Shown here one piece after another: positions 10,528 through 23,397 of a stretch of DNA of 64,000 bases. The notes under the pieces are model-generated. The model saw nothing but the letters and a program-made list of their open reading frames with translations. It was not told where the DNA came from and made no database searches. This stretch comes from Erythrobasidium yunnanense (taxonomy: Eukaryota; Basidiomycota; Cystobasidiomycetes; Erythrobasidiales; Erythrobasidiaceae). The stretch is taken from positions 62,001 to 126,000 of the forward strand of contig BCJC01000006.1 of assembly GCA_001600175.1 (NCBI GenBank). Direction: 5' to 3'. Position numbers and translations under genes: made by a program. The first letter of the stretch is position 1, and each line of letters begins with the position of its first letter.

Positions 10528-11725
10528 ATGGCGGAGCCGCAAATACTGGTGATGGGCCAGATTTACTGGGCGCAGGAGCAATGCAAGCGGCTCCTTGAAG
10601 GTGTAGCAGAGGTCATTGTGAGGCACACGACGTCACTTTGAATGTGCCATTTCCGCTTTGCTGATATGTCGCGTGTCAGTATATACAATCCAAGACGCGT
10701 GCTGAGCTCTTCGATGACTTAAAAAGGGGTGGACGATACAGCAATATCGTCGGAGTATATCATGAACATCTATCACAAGAAATCGTTGGGATGCCGGATG
10801 CAGAGATGATTGCCGCGCTTCCGGATACTTGCAAATGGTTCGCCCACAAAGGCGCGGGATATGATGCAGTGGCAGTTGACGCCTGTAAAGCACGAAGTAA
10901 CAAGAATCTGTCTGTGAGTATACCTCTGGTGTTAATTGAGTGCGCGCAGGTATCGGAGTGTCAAATACGCCAGGCGCTGTCGACGAAGCCACAGCTACAA
11001 CCGCTCTGTACTTGCTCTTGGCGACAGTGAGAAACTTCAATTGGGCTGAGAGACACCTTCGTCAGGGCGGCTTCTCGCCCATACCCGCGATTGAGGCTGC
11101 CTCGCACGACTTGTCTGGTCTTAGCATCGGTATTCTCGGGTTGGGAGGCATTGGGCTTCGCTTCGTTGATATGCTGCAGCCTCTGGGCATGTCAGTGTAC
11201 TATCACAACCGTCGGCCTGCCCCACAAGCTCCTGCCAACGCGACCTACTGTCAATCGTTAAAGGATATGCTAAGAAAGGTCGACGTTCTGCGCGTTCACA
11301 TGCCCCTCAGCGCCAAGACAGTAGGATTTATCGGAGAGCAGGAATTGAAAAGCATGAAGAGAGGCAGTATAGTCATCAACACAGCCAGAGGTAAAGTTAT
11401 CGACGAAGAGGCACTGATCAGAGCTCTCCAAGACGGACAGGTGCGGCCGACTCCTGAGGACGGGCTTGACACGTGAGATTGACTGATATCGTCTCTACGG
11501 TACATATAGATCGCATCTGTCGGTCTTGACGTCTTTGCCACGGAACCCAAGATCGATCAGCGCCTGCTTGATATGCCGCAATGTGTCCTGTTGCCGCATG
11601 TAGGTACGGAGAACCAGGACGCCAGACGGAAAATGGAGACGGTGGCACTCCAGAACCTGCGTGAATTTGTGCTGACAGGAACTGGTCCAAATTTGGTCGC
11701 AGAGTGTCGACAGGGAAGCGTATAA
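10528..11725 (+). CDS. D-isomer specific 2-hydroxyacid dehydrogenase (glyoxylate/hydroxypyruvate reductase type)
   Basis: NAD(P)H-dependent reductase of short 2-keto acids. The start MAEPQILVMGQIYW is followed by an intron after VAEVI. The substrate-binding part continues with LPDTCKWFAHKGAGYDAV, then an intron at about 10905-10950. The Rossmann domain has the dinucleotide motif ILGLGGIGLR. The catalytic arginine is in INTARGKVIDEEAL, the glutamate in GLDVFATEP and the histidine in LLPHVGTEN. A last intron sits near 11470-11510, after ALIRALQDGQ. Length and motif order match the family, resembling fungal GOR1-type enzymes. The exact donor around 10615-10670 is uncertain. Confidence 0.88.
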
Positions 11726-11905
11726 TAGTAGTGTAAGTTTAGATAGTTGTAGAAGCTCATGCCGTTGTGGTCTCGATGTGGGCTAGTATAGTGCCCTGCT
11801 GTGCAGCGACCTCGAAATGAAAGAAGTTTAGCAGATTACCTGACGCAACAACAAGAGCACTTTCGTATGGTGAGGTACTTCCAATACTGCCTGGTTTAAT
11901 ACTTC

Positions 11906-14900
11906 CTACGATTTCGATCGCTTGAGGTGAGGGCCGGTGGATTGGCCGTTGGCACGCTTCTTGGCTTGGCCTGGCGACTTTGATGACCTCGCAGATGCAG
12001 GTGCAATATCGTCCATCTCTTCTTTAGCCAAATTACGAAGGAAAGCAAACGAGTCGTCCTTTATGGGAAGCGAGTAACCCGCACTTCTGGGAATATTGGG
12101 AGCGATAGGATTTAGGATAACAGCATTGTTCTGATAGGTAAGACGCGTCTCGACGGTAGCAACGTGCGAATGTCCTGCAGATGACGGCTTTGCCATACTT
12201 GGCGGCTTGAAGGGTTTGTTCAGGCCAGTCCCGAACGAGGGTCGCGCGCCTGGAGGAGCGGATGTTGAAGAGGCATTGCGAACAGTCTGAAATGATGCAC
12301 TGGGGTTCGGGACAGCCGTGGGCTTGACAGCCTCAAGAGCTGATGAGAAGCCGGGTGCTTGAGCCATGCTAGCTGGGGCTGCTGTACTGCCTGACATCGC
12401 AGTCATTGCTGATTTGAACCCAGGTGCTTGAGAAGTTGCGAATGCACTAGCATATGGATTGACGCCTTTGTTGGGCATATGAGATGCATATCGCCTGACA
12501 TCGTCACCGGCATACGAATTGATCCGCCATTGCTGTCCAGGGTATACGGGCTTGCCATAGCCAGAAATCTGCGGATGTGTATTCGGGAGGCGAGATGTGA
12601 ATCGATCCTCGGGTTGAGAGTAGTTGGGTGCCGGAGTCGATGAATGGCTAAGATGGCGGGAGATCAGCAAAACTCCAATTGAATCGTAAAACGCCTTACA
12701 ACTCCTCCACAATTGCAGCGATAGATGATTCTGGAGCAGCTACCTTGCCCGTCACGGCGCTTAAGCATGTACGGACCGCCGCCGTGAATGCTATAGAGTC
12801 GCTCGAAAGCTGGATCTTCGTGTCTTTCGTGATCGGCCGGAGAAACTCAGTAAGATCTTTGTCCTCGGTGTTTCCTGTTCCAAAGCTGTTAGCACGTACG
12901 ATCAGCGTCGATACTGGGAGACTTACCTCGCTCCATCCTCCTAGCTACGTGCGTAAGGTGGAGGATTCCCTGCGCGCGGGTCATGGCAACATATAGTAGA
13001 CGGCTATCGGCAACCACTTCAGCTCAGCCTCACAGCGAGGAATGAAATTCTCTCACCGTTCTTCGGCGACTTCAACGGGATCTGATTTCTGGAAGGCGGG
13101 GTATACGCCAGTCTCGGCTAGAGACTTCAGCGTCAGCTTATTTTCTATATCTTGTCTGGTCTGAACAACACTGACCTGCTGGGACGAAGACTACTGGCCA
13201 TTCCAGTCCCTTAGCAGCATGACACGTAGAGATGGTAACTTTCGGCGTTGCCTTTTCATCTTTATCTTCTGATGACTGGGTATCTGTAGCCAGCATGGAC
13301 GAAGAGAGGAAATTGCGCAGCAGATTATCCTCGTCTAGCTCAGCCATTGTTTCGTCCGCACTCCCTTCCTCGCCGTCGCTGTCCTCCAGCAGGCTGATGA
13401 TCTCTTGCTGCTTATTGCTGATTTGTGAAGCTTGTGAAGACGGTGGCATCTCATCCTCCTCCATGGTGTACGCTGCCGTACTCGCAACTTGTTCTGCGAA
13501 TGTCCTGCAAAGAGCGGGTGGATGTTAACAGCTGAAGCGCTCGCGGACGGCCTCGGCTCACTTCAGCTCGTTTATATTTTCGACTCTGTTCATGTACTCC
13601 AGTCCGTAGGTTCTCTCCAGATGACCTTTGTATTCGGCACCTTCAACCACGATATCAATCAGATCCGCAACGGGAGTGCCCTTGATAGCGAGCTCCCGGA
13701 CTTTGTTGATACTATGTGGACTATCGGTTAAACTCACGCGGTCGCGGGAGTCATTGTACTCACACTTTTACGAAGCTTTTCAAACTTTGCTTCTGGCCAG
13801 GCTTAATGTTGCCCACCGGCGACCCTTTCAATGCTCTTGTTACGACCTCGTAGCAGCTGATCTTCCTCTCCTTGGCTGCCGCTATGATATCCTTGATGCT
13901 CTTGTCGCCGATACCGCGCTTCGGTACATTCACGATTCGAGTAAAGGCGGCTGCAAGGGATTCAGCTTCATCTGACGCCGATCAAAGGTACACATACGGG
14001 TATAGGACGGGTTCTCCGCCAGCTGCAGATAAGCAATGACGTCCTTGACTTCGGCTCGTTCGAAGAATTTATGACCGCTGCAGCGACAAATGAGTGCCAT
14101 CCGCAGCTAAGAGTCAAGGACATCCTTACCCAATCATTCTACTCGCTATGCCTGCACCCTGCAGCGCAGCTTCGATGCTTCGCGACAGGGCATTATACCG
14201 CAATAAGATCGCAAAGTCATCGAAGCACAGCTGATTACCAGACTGTGCGATAGTCCGCTTAATATCATACGCGATATATGCTGCTTCATCTTGAGCGGTG
14301 CTGAATTTGCGTAGCACCACGGGAGGGCCGGTTGGATGACTGGTATGTAGGGACTTCTGTATACGCTCCTTGTCTGTGCATTACACATCAGTCGAGAGGT
14401 GTATTGAAGCAGTTGCGAGACGCACCTTGCTGTACTACGGCTAAGGCAGCTGCCAATATAGACGAAGTTGAGCGGTAGTTCTCCTCGAGAAAGACTTGAT
14501 GAGTAGGCTTGAAGTCTGTAAGTCCATCAGTAGAGATTCCTCACATAGAGCTGTGCACCCTACCATTCAACATGAAGCTCAGGTTCTCAACCTCGGCACT
14601 GCGCCATGCGTAGATCGACTGGTCTGGGTCTCCGACAATTGTCAAAGCGCCACTCTGGCGCGCCATGTGTTTGACAATCTCATATTGAATAGTGTTAGTA
14701 TCTTGGAACTCGTCGACAAGGACATGCGAAACATTGCGAACGCAGTTCGGGTTCTTCTCGAATAGTTTCTTGCTGAAGACAACTTTCAGTAGAGTCAAAT
14801 TACATACCCGATGCTACACATACCAGAACACCAGTAGATCATCGAAGTCGAGTGTATTTGAGGAGCGCAAAGCCTGTTCATAATCGCTAAGATGGCACAC

Positions 14901-15842
14901 ACACCCTCAGCCAGAACAACTCCCGTCCAATCAGGGATGGTCCACACCTGTATATCTCGCCCATAGTGAGCTTCCACGGATTCTGATATTCCTCTGCCTC
15001 GGCTTGAGCGATGTACATGTCCGGGCTTATGCCTCTTGCTTTGTTCTTCGAGATCGCGTCGAGCGCAACTTTCACTTTGATCTCTTCCTGTGTAGAGCTC
15101 GAGCCGCTATCTTGGTTCTTGGCCTTCAATCGCCCATTATGCTGTTCTAGAATAGGCTTGATGATGGATTGGCTAATATCCGAAGTAAGTCAGCTTCGTA
15201 AGTAAGCGCGACCGAGAGATAGATATACCAGTCATGCTGATCTGCAATAACGAAGTTGTTCTGAAGATCGATAGTCTTGCCGTACTTTCGGAGGTCTGCA
15301 TGCGCCACGCGTATATTATCTGTCAGCGTTCGCAACCTCGACAATAAGGGTGCTCTTACACTTGACTGCTACTGAGTGGAAAGTCCCCATCATGGTAATC
15401 TTGTTGACTTCCTTGTCGCCCAGCAGTTTCTGCAGTCTGTGCTTCATTTCGTTCGCAGCCTGTTCTTGATCGCTTCAGCGTAGGCGTGCGACCTGCTATT
15501 GAGGGGTTCGCACCTTGTTTGTGAATGTGACAACAACCAGATCTTCGGGCTTGATGCCATATTCCCGGATAAGATGGGCCACTCGCGAGGTGAGGACTCT
15601 TGTTTTGCCTGTCTCACAGCGCATTCGTAAGGCCTTGAAACATTCAAGGACGTATATGAGATGTGCGAACCGCTTCCGGGACCAGCTAGGATCTGCAAGC
15701 CGCCAGCACTCTTCCATGTTACGGCTTCTCTTTGCGCGTCGTTGAGCCTCTCGAGCCAGATATGTTGGTTCGCATCATCGCAGTTGTCACTTGCACGTTG
15801 CTTTCCTTTGCCTTTGTCTTGTCTGACTACAAACGCGTCCAT
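11906..15842 (-). CDS. SRS2: UvrD-family 3'-5' DNA helicase, SRS2-like
   Basis: Superfamily 1A helicase that disassembles Rad51 filaments and limits recombination. At least ten exons. The start is [18 protein letters not shown]. The Q motif region has [11 protein letters not shown]. Walker A is split by an intron: LAGPGSG ends exon 1 (15842-15671) and [13 protein letters not shown] follows from 15608. Motif Ia is [16 protein letters not shown], motif II is [10 protein letters not shown], motif III is [12 protein letters not shown], motif IV is ENYRS, motif V is [16 protein letters not shown] and motif VI is [11 protein letters not shown]. The C-terminal tail (11906-12650) is disordered, rich in Ser, Pro and Ala, with repeats of [16 protein letters not shown] and a basic end HLKRSKS. 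Yeast Srs2 has Rad51- and PCNA-binding sites in this position; I cannot confirm them here. Confidence 0.88.
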
Positions 15843-15953
15843 TAGCGAAGTTGCGAACGGGTTGTCCTCCGGTCAAAACAGACGAAACGAAACGAATTGC
15901 TGAATGAACAAAGAGTATAAGCACAACAACGAGTTACGACATTCAGAGAAGCA

Positions 15954-16841
15954 CTAAAGCTTCGCCCAGCCGAAGAAGCCCTTCCTGCGACCCTTCCTGT
16001 TTATCGCTTCTACTATATCGTCCTGCTCGATCGATGTCTCTTTGCCTTCTGCTTGCGCGTACACCCTATACAAGCATACTCAAAAACAGTACAGCTTGGA
16101 AAGCTAGCTGGCTACGTACCTCTGCTTCTCGTGCGAAAAGATGCGTTCACCTCGAATTAGGTTATCGATATGGCCACGAAACCGGATGCGACCAGCCGCA
16201 AAGAGCCTAGCAGGGTTTTGCTGTGCGTTCAAGGGTCAGCTGCCTCTCTTTGCAGCGATGTCTGTGCTAATTACGGCGCCGATTACGATATCCACGAAAT
16301 CCTTGTCTGCAATCCAGATGCCGACGTCTGGACGAGCCGCGGCCTTCCCTTTACCGACTATGCCGTCGTTCTGTGTAGGTTGGGGCGTCACCCAGCATGT
16401 CAGAACGCGATGTCATGATGCACGTGAATTAGCCCGTACTGACCCTCAAGTCAATGCTGCTCAAGTTGTCAGCCTGCAAGCTAGGTATCGTGACTATATG
16501 TCACTCACAACCATTGTACTTCCTTGCCTTCGTTGTTGCGAATGTTCAGCTGGTAGATACTCCTTGTCTGTTTCGTCAAGCGAGCGGTAGCTTGAGCGTC
16601 TTGATTCAGAAGTAATTTGATGAGTGCAAAGACCTGTTCACAAACTCGTTACTCTGTAGGCGCCTCAGCCGTTGCTGGTTTTGCTCATACTTGGGACGCT
16701 TCGAAGCCCGGCTCGACGATATCCGGATTGTTTCGCGCTGCCTGAAGGTTGCGGTGTCACTTCGCTGCCTGTAGGAGCATCTCCATGGTCATATACCTCT
16801 TCTGCGCGTGAGCGAACTGCTTTGGGCGATCCCTCACCCAT
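15954..16841 (-). CDS. SCP2 sterol-carrier domain protein with peroxisomal targeting signal
   Basis: Small lipid-binding fold. The inferred start is at 16841 (MGEGSPKAVRSRAEE), followed by several short exons. The SCP2 pattern is visible: QVFALIKLLLNQD, then SIYQLNIRNNEGKEVQW, a short exon SIDLR, then RPDVGIWIADKDFVDIVIGA joined to QNPARLFAAGRIRFRGHI. An extra C-terminal segment ends in FFGWAKL. The terminal AKL fits a type 1 peroxisomal targeting signal, so import into peroxisomes is predicted, where SCP2 proteins aid beta-oxidation or acyl-CoA handling. It ends 112 bp upstream of the SRS2-like start, head to tail. Exon joints in the middle are moderately certain. Confidence 0.72.
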
Positions 16842-17196
16842 GATGTCGGAACATGTGTAAAGAGTGTATGCTACCGAGCAAGCCGAGATTGAGTATCATT
16901 GAAATGGTGCTCTTCTCAGTCACAATTCGGTATTGCGGACAAGAGAGCTTGCTAGAATAACAGATTGGTAACGAGAACAACTCGGAAATACATCTGGAAT
17001 CTGAGTGGTCTGCTAGCCTAATTCCTCACATAATCTACTCTTCAGTCATTCATTTTCCTCCCAAGCAGATAGATTAGGTGCCCTCCATTATCACGGAATG
17101 ACCGCAAGACTAACTTTTTGCAGACTTCACTTCCGATGCCGTTGAAGGCATTTTGCCACGTAAGAAGGAAACGACTACGGACATGCTCGATCCTCA
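16842..17196. other. Intergenic region upstream of the SCP2 gene
   Basis: 355 bases between the start of the SCP2 gene and the end of the methyltransferase gene, both on the minus strand. No gene or structured element was recognised. Confidence 0.4.
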
Positions 17197-18688
17197 TTAA
17201 TCTCGTAGAAGCTTGCTCTTCGAGTTTCGCCTGTTGCCGTAATTCAGGAAGCCAATTTCACTGCGAAGCATCGGCATTAGCGGACACTCGTAGGTACAAA
17301 GGCCAAGCTCCGACTTACATAGCCTGCGCATAAGGAGTGAAGTGAAGAGCAGGGTAGTTGAGCTCGTTCACGAATGCTCGGAGACCGCCTGCTTCGAGGG
17401 TGTTCCACCAGGCATCGAAGACCTTGGCGTCATATCCACTCGGTCGAATTTGGTCCTGCATGCAAACAGTCAGCTATGCTCGCGATTGTGATACTGAGAT
17501 GATAAGTATACGTACGACGTGTACCTCAAGGAGCAATTGCTCGACTGGACAAGATGTCAGCGGGGGTGGGTAGCAAATAGGCTACAAGAGCGCTCACATG
17601 GTAGTCTGTTGTTGCCATAATGCTTGACGATCTCCGGCAGGATCCTGCAAGACAGCGTTAGCGGATAGGGGATCGTACGACCGTGAACCGTCAGGCCTAC
17701 CAGAACTCGGCGCCCTCGACATCGACCTTGACTACAATAGCATACAGCATAAGCACAACTTATAAAGGAATTGTGATCAGACCTACGGATATCAATCCAG
17801 TCGTGCCCGTTCATTCGCATGAGCGTTTCAAGAGTATAGAATCTGACACCCTCGACCTCTTCGTCCTTTTCTCCGATACCATACGAGAAAAAGTGTGCTC
17901 GTGCACGCTTGTCTTGCGATAGCTCATGGATCTGCGGTCCGTACTGTAGCGAAGCATCAGTAAGAGGCCTCGGAAGCTCTTGGAGAGGCAGACCGTACTG
18001 TCTTGACTGAGAAATCGTACATGTAGATCTCGCACTCGGTTCTCTGAAGCAGTTCGGCCTCCCAACTGCTCTCCTGCGCTACTCCAAAACTATATATGAC
18101 ACACTTCTCTGCGCGTGTCTGCTGGATTCGCGGCAGGCCGCACATGTACTGTAGAGAGAGTATATCGTTCAGCTTGATGAAGGCTGTACAGGACCTTGTT
18201 CTATCTCACCTTTCCTCCATCGACCATGCGACCCACACGCTCCATCTCCCAAAAGCACTGGAAAGCCGGCACGTACATGTCCTGCAGAAGGATGTCAGTA
18301 CATTTTCAGTATATAATGACGCCTTACATACCCAGACTGTGTACAATTGCCCCCATCCGCCTTGTTCCTTCGGGGTGAACATTCGTATCGAGTTTATGCC
18401 TCCCTTTTCCTTGATGAAGTCGCGTCTCTTCTCCAGATTGTGCTGCCATAGCTGTTCACTGCGTTCTGTAGCCGCCTTGATGGACGCCGGCGCTATTGCG
18501 AGCTGCGAGAAGCTCGGACTCGCGCTTGGATCGCTGGAAGCTGGATAGGCGTAGCTTCTCAGACCATCTGGGCTGCGAGACCCGCCCAGTAAAAGCAGCG
18601 GGATGACTACACATGCTACGAGGACACCGATGAACCGGCGTGGATGCTGCTGCTTGAACTCGTTGACTTTGCCCATCGCCCCGGCCAT
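17197..18688 (-). CDS. Membrane-anchored methyltransferase, FkbM/METTL24-like
   Basis: Inferred exons include 18688-18332, 18281-18210, 18148-18008, 17943-17787, a 31-nt exon 17731-17701, and several more down to 17197. The N-terminus (MAGAMGKVNEFKQQHPRRF) precedes one hydrophobic segment (residues about 19-36), giving a type II single-pass layout. The methyltransferase region has CVIYSFGVAQESSWEAELL and ECEIYMYDFS, then the diagnostic LKVDVEGAEFWILPEIV, the central part of which is on the 31-nt exon. EQLLLEVHV and DAWWNTLEAGGLRAFVNELN follow. These blocks match the Methyltransf_22/METTL24 group, SAM-dependent enzymes of mostly unknown substrate. The last exon (EIGFLNYGN to the stop) is less certain. 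Confidence 0.78.
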
Positions 18689-19286
18689 GCCGCTCTCGCC
18701 CTGCTTTCTTTGATTTGAGTAGGAAATGGTGGGCGGACTGGAGGTGTTGACTTGTATTAAGGATATTTGAATCTCTTGTTGACCTCCTGTTGAAGAAGTC
18801 TTTTTGAAAGTGAAGAGAGAGAAGTCAAGTTGCGTCTTTGCGGCCAAGCCAAAGGGACTCCGATCGTTTTAAGAAGGCCGTAACGTTTTGAGCACCGCTT
18901 CTAACAGTACCGAGGACGGATGTCGCGACGGGCTATGCTTCTTGTTGTGTACACAGATCTACAGTGAAGGCTGTCCACGCGCTGCGCGATCCTGGGAGGG
19001 TCTACCGGGACACCTCTCGAGCCCGTCGGCGCGCGAGCGTTCAGATGCTACAGAACTGAACGTTCAGATTCTCCACTGCCTCTGGATAGATCCTCAGCCT
19101 ACAGATTCGCTTGCTTTGCAAGTGCCGAAGGAATACAGACGTTCAAGGTTATGCGAAGCCCGGCCTAAGACTCTCTTCTGTATGGAAGAGCATCTCTGCT
19201 AGAATTACAAACTGTATTGCTAGACTTATGGCATTTGGACTGGCTACACTACAGCTGAATATACTCAACTATTCACTTCAAATCAT
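18689..19286. other. Intergenic region between methyltransferase and sugar transporter
   Basis: 598 bases with no recognised gene. One plus-strand open frame of about 100 codons (18888-19202) lacks an ATG start and any known motif, so I do not annotate it. Confidence 0.4.
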
Positions 19287-21689
19287 CTAGACATGCTCCC
19301 TCTTGGTCCCGCTGTCCACCTCATTATCGCCGCTATATTCTGTTGCTACTGTATCGGACGCGTCGCGGTTGGTCTCGACGCGCTTCTGCTGCTCAATGCG
19401 AGCATCTGTTTCGTACAAGAAGGCGAGTTCCTCGATGCTCTTGCCGTAGGTCTCGGGGAAGAGGAAATAGACGAAAGCCAGCTCGAAGAAGAGGAAGATG
19501 CAGTAACTCGTCAAGAACTTCCACCCGGCCTTCTGAATGCCGATGGGGTTGCCAGGTATGAATATACGGATTAACCCAACTCGAATGTACGTCGGTATGC
19601 GAGACACACACGAAAGTATTGAGGAACAGAGCAGCTCGAGAGAACCACTGAAAGACCGCTCCCCCCTTTGTTCTAATGGCGAACGGGAAGATTTCAGGAA
19701 GGTAGGCATACGAGAGGGCATTGAAAGCCATGTTGTAGCATGGTTGGTATAGGAAAATGAGTGTTACGACTAATGCCGATGACGCTGTGTTGCCCGTGGC
19801 TGCAAAGCGGGCACTGGCGATTGTCCAGGCAGTAAAAACAGCTAGCAGCGATATGACACAGGTCTGGAAGCGATTATCGATTAGTTACCGAGGCAATCTA
19901 AGTCAGGGCTGATGACTTACAATGTATACCTTGCGTCGCGGGAAGCGGGTAGCAAAGAAGGCGATCGTGAAGGCCGTGAGTGCAGCCCATAGTGTGACAC
20001 TCAGATTAATAACTTGCTTCGTGAGCGCGTCTGTAATTCCGACATTGGTGAGAATTGGGGACAGGTAGTAGCTGATTACTGTGTATAACTGGTCAGGAAA
20101 CTTCAGGAATGCAGTGTCTTCGCACGCACGTCCATTGCCTGCGCGTTTGCCAAGCATTTATCGATAGCAGATAGAAGTCTTAAGGTCAGCAGGGCCTAAG
20201 CTGCGGAATCTCTGCACATACCGGACCATTGCGTCTAGGAGGATCCACAATATCGACGTCAGAGAAGCCTGTTGTGTACGGTGGTTCACCTACCGCCAGT
20301 CCAAGGAAAGCTGCAATTATCGTGCGTCGTCGGTTGCCTTTAGTAGAAAGCAGTGTGCGCCAGGAGGTGACGGCGAGTTCCTTCTCCAATGCCAGAGTTT
20401 GCTGGATCTGAGCAAACTCCATCTTGGCGAATTCCGAATCGGCGTCCCCTTCTGCGTGGTATCTTGATAGTCCTCACATCAAGAGAAGAACCCAGAGAAA
20501 CTTGCGAAATGACTTACTTGATCAGAATGTCGAGAGCTTGCTGTTCTCGGCCCTTCGATACGAGCCATCGAGGACTTTCAGCTAAGATTGGGGGTTTAGC
20601 TTACTCAGGGACTGTGACGAGTGGACAGTACACACGAATGAAGTTGATGCATATACCAGATATCAGAGGTGGCACAACTTGGAACAAACTCGGGAAGCGC
20701 CAGGACCACTCGCTTTGCCATCTGAATGTTCCCAAGGTAATTGCTGCTGCTAGGATCGACCCAGTGAAGAAGAAAGCGTTGAATAAGCTTCCTAGTCTAG
20801 CCCGCTCTTTAGGGTGTGCCAGCTCTGCAGGATGAGGGCCGATCAGGACAAGCTCCAGACGTTTCTGTAGTGACATCGTGACACACCGCTAATGAGACTG
20901 CTGGCTGCTACGATAGCAAACGTGATACCAAATCCAATGATTGCTCTGCTGACCATGAACATAGCTATAATGCAAAATTAGTCTGACCGCTGACTTTGCA
21001 CCAACGGGCAAAGCGCTACCTCGACCCATCGAGGCGGTTTCTGGAGGATACAATAATCTCAGCAATCTAGCATGTAGAAAGAATAGTTTGCTTACGAATA
21101 GCGGCTCCGATAATCATGATTACTGCCCCGAGCTGTACACAACGCCTTCGTCCAAACCCATCTGCCACATACGGAACGAAAGGTACTGAGAGAATAGCCT
21201 AAAGACTGAAAGCTCAGTCATCGTCGTCGTAAAAAGGCTCCCGACCAGACTTACGCCCAACGCATACATGCAACCGATCAGACCCAGAGATACCCCGGTT
21301 GGACGACCGAAGTATGCTTGCCATCGCGGAACAGCTTGAAGTCCATTCGTAACGCTATAAGAATGCTTCAGCTGATTTGGCTTGAAGACTTGCATGATCG
21401 GCCTCACCTGGCATCGTAACCGGAAGTAGTCTGAGGATGAGGGAAGATAGGGCAGGGGAATGTTAGTATAGATGCATGATGACGACTCGGAGTAAAGGGA
21501 ATGCTAGAGGGAAATGGTCATCTCTCCCTAGCTTGCTTGTCGACTGACCTCGATACAGAGGACTGAAACGATGAAGAGAAGGTATAGAGATCTGAGGTTC
21601 TTCTTGCGATACCATGGAGTCTTGTCTTGAGCAGCCAAAGCTCCTACGACGGAATCGTACTGATTGATGACCACAACTGGTGCCGACAT
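19287..21689 (-). CDS. MFS sugar transporter (hexose/lactose permease-like)
   Basis: Plasma-membrane sugar:proton symporter family. The start MSAPVVVINQYDSVVGALAA is followed by TM1 (LRSLYLLFIVSVLC). Multiple short exons encode the conserved NGLQAVPRWQAYFG, the loop VADGFGRRRCVQLGAV, the central signature ESPRWLVSKGREQQAL, FNALSYAYLPEIFPFAIRTKG and the C-terminal motif FPETYGKSIEELAFLYE. The charged tail ends GTKREHV. About 10-12 introns are scattered between the motifs. The order and the signatures PESPR-like and PETKG-like (here PETYGKS) place it in the sugar porter family; specificity cannot be told. It shares a 349-bp divergent promoter with the aldolase gene. Confidence 0.85.
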
Positions 21690-22038
21690 TTTCTCCTTTC
21701 CTGAAAATAATGGAGGGCCAGGAAGAAGAGGCGGTCGTGAGAATACAACTAAGACACAGGGAAGAGGGGATCCGCTTCGATGACTTTGTCTCCCCACGCT
21801 ACAGTGACGAGTCTGTTTCGGAATACCGGCGACTTGAGCGGGCTCTGGTATGGCGCCCAACATAAGCGGGACGCCGCTTAGACGGCGAATCCTATTCCTA
21901 TGACACACTAGCCATCATATGTCCATTCTGATTATGCCGGAGCAGAAGTGCGTCCAAAGACACTAGCGCCGAGTCTGCCCAATCTAGCATTTGGGAAGTC
22001 TTCACTCTCCGACCAACACTCCATATACTTTTGCAACG
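21690..22038. promoter_or_regulatory. Divergent promoter between sugar transporter and class II aldolase
   Basis: 349 bases between outward-facing starts. The pairing of a sugar permease with an aldolase-family enzyme could mean co-regulation in carbohydrate use; this is inference from position only. Confidence 0.45.
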
Positions 22039-23274
22039 ATGTCTACTACAACCTTAACCACCCAGTCGCAGGCCGATGCAGCTACACCTGTTCTAAAACT
22101 TCGCAGTTCCACTGTCGGCGAGAATGACAGTGCAAGGACGCAAGGAGCTACTCATGGTCAGACACACAAGCAAGATCTTGCTTCAAACCCTTTCGAGCGA
22201 GTATGGCGAGGCAATCGCGCTGGATCCATCCGAATGCCAGGTGTACCCAAGTTTGACGATAAGTACGAAGAACGAGAATGGGTCAAAGTGATATAGATCT
22301 CCTAGTCGAGCATACTTATCACTGACCCAATGCATAGGCTCATATGGCTGCCGGATTCCGGTTTTGGGGCAAGATGGGCTTTGGAGAAGGCACAGCAGGC
22401 CACATCACAGTTCGAGACCCCGTCTTGACAGATCACTACTGGTGAGCATACTGTGATAGACTGCCGTGAGCTCGACTGAAGTGTCGTAACACAGGATGAA
22501 CCCCTTTGGCATGCACTTTTCGCTCATTCGCGTAAGCTTTCTCTCAGCGACAACTCAGAACAGCCCTCACATTCTGCCTACAGAAATCCGATCTCGTCCT
22601 GGTATCACCTGATGGCTATGTTACTGAACATGGCGCTCAATTACCTATCAACGAGGCCGGCTATGTGATTCACCATACTCTGCACAAGATGCGGCCCGAT
22701 GTCGTAGCCGCTGCCCACTGCCACAGTCTACATGGGAAGGCTTGGTCGGCGTTTGGAAAGCCTATCGATATTATGCAGCAGGATGCGTGCCTTTTCCACG
22801 ATAATCTGTCAGTCTATTCGAGCTATGGTGGCATTGTTCTCAGTGATCAAGAGGGCGCCAATATTGGTGAAGCCATCGGTCCGAAGAACATGTGCTGCAT
22901 CATGAAAAATCATGGTCTTCTGACGCGTGAGTATTGCTCAACTGGCCGGACGAGTGGACATGTACTGATATATATACCGCAGTTGGACGAACTGTGTTTG
23001 AGTGTATATACCTCTTTGGACTCCTGGACAAGCAATGCCATATGCAGCTTCTCGTAGAGGCCGCTGCGGCTAACGGAATCCCCAAGCATATCATCGATCC
23101 GGAAGACGCAGCTTATACGGCCGAGTCCAATGGATACTGGGAGACGGTCTACAATAATGTAAGTCGCCAACACAATCCTGTTGGAATTGCCGATTAACAA
23201 GTGCCTTTTGTCTGCAGTTCCAGCCAGAATATGATCTGCTGATGAAAGAGACCAAGGGAGATTTCCTCGAGTAG
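22039..23274 (+). CDS. Class II aldolase/adducin domain protein
   Basis: Inferred exons are 22039-22287, 22338-22441, 22495-22531, 22584-22926, 22983-23158 and 23218-23274. All are in frame with GT-AG joints. The fold is that of fuculose-phosphate aldolase. Key blocks are AAGFRFWGKMGFGEGTAGHI, PINEAGYVIHHTLH, the zinc-binding AAAHCHSLHGKAWSAFGKPI, and the third histidine in MKNHGLLT. The disordered N-terminus of about 70 residues is typical of fungal members. These proteins can be aldolases or may have lost catalysis; the metal-binding histidines are intact here. The protein ends ETKGDFLE. Confidence 0.88.
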
Positions 23275-23397
23275 AATGACCATCGTGCCATGATCTTTGT
23301 CCGTGTTATAGCTAGCTTGTCGTTACTTCGTAATGTCGTTCTATCTTTCACGTGCTTGTCAAGCTTTTCTTCCTACGTATCAACTCGGCAGATCAGC

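Noticed and set aside
18888-19202. Plus-strand open frame between methyltransferase and sugar transporter
   Set aside because: No ATG start, no motif, no splice partner.
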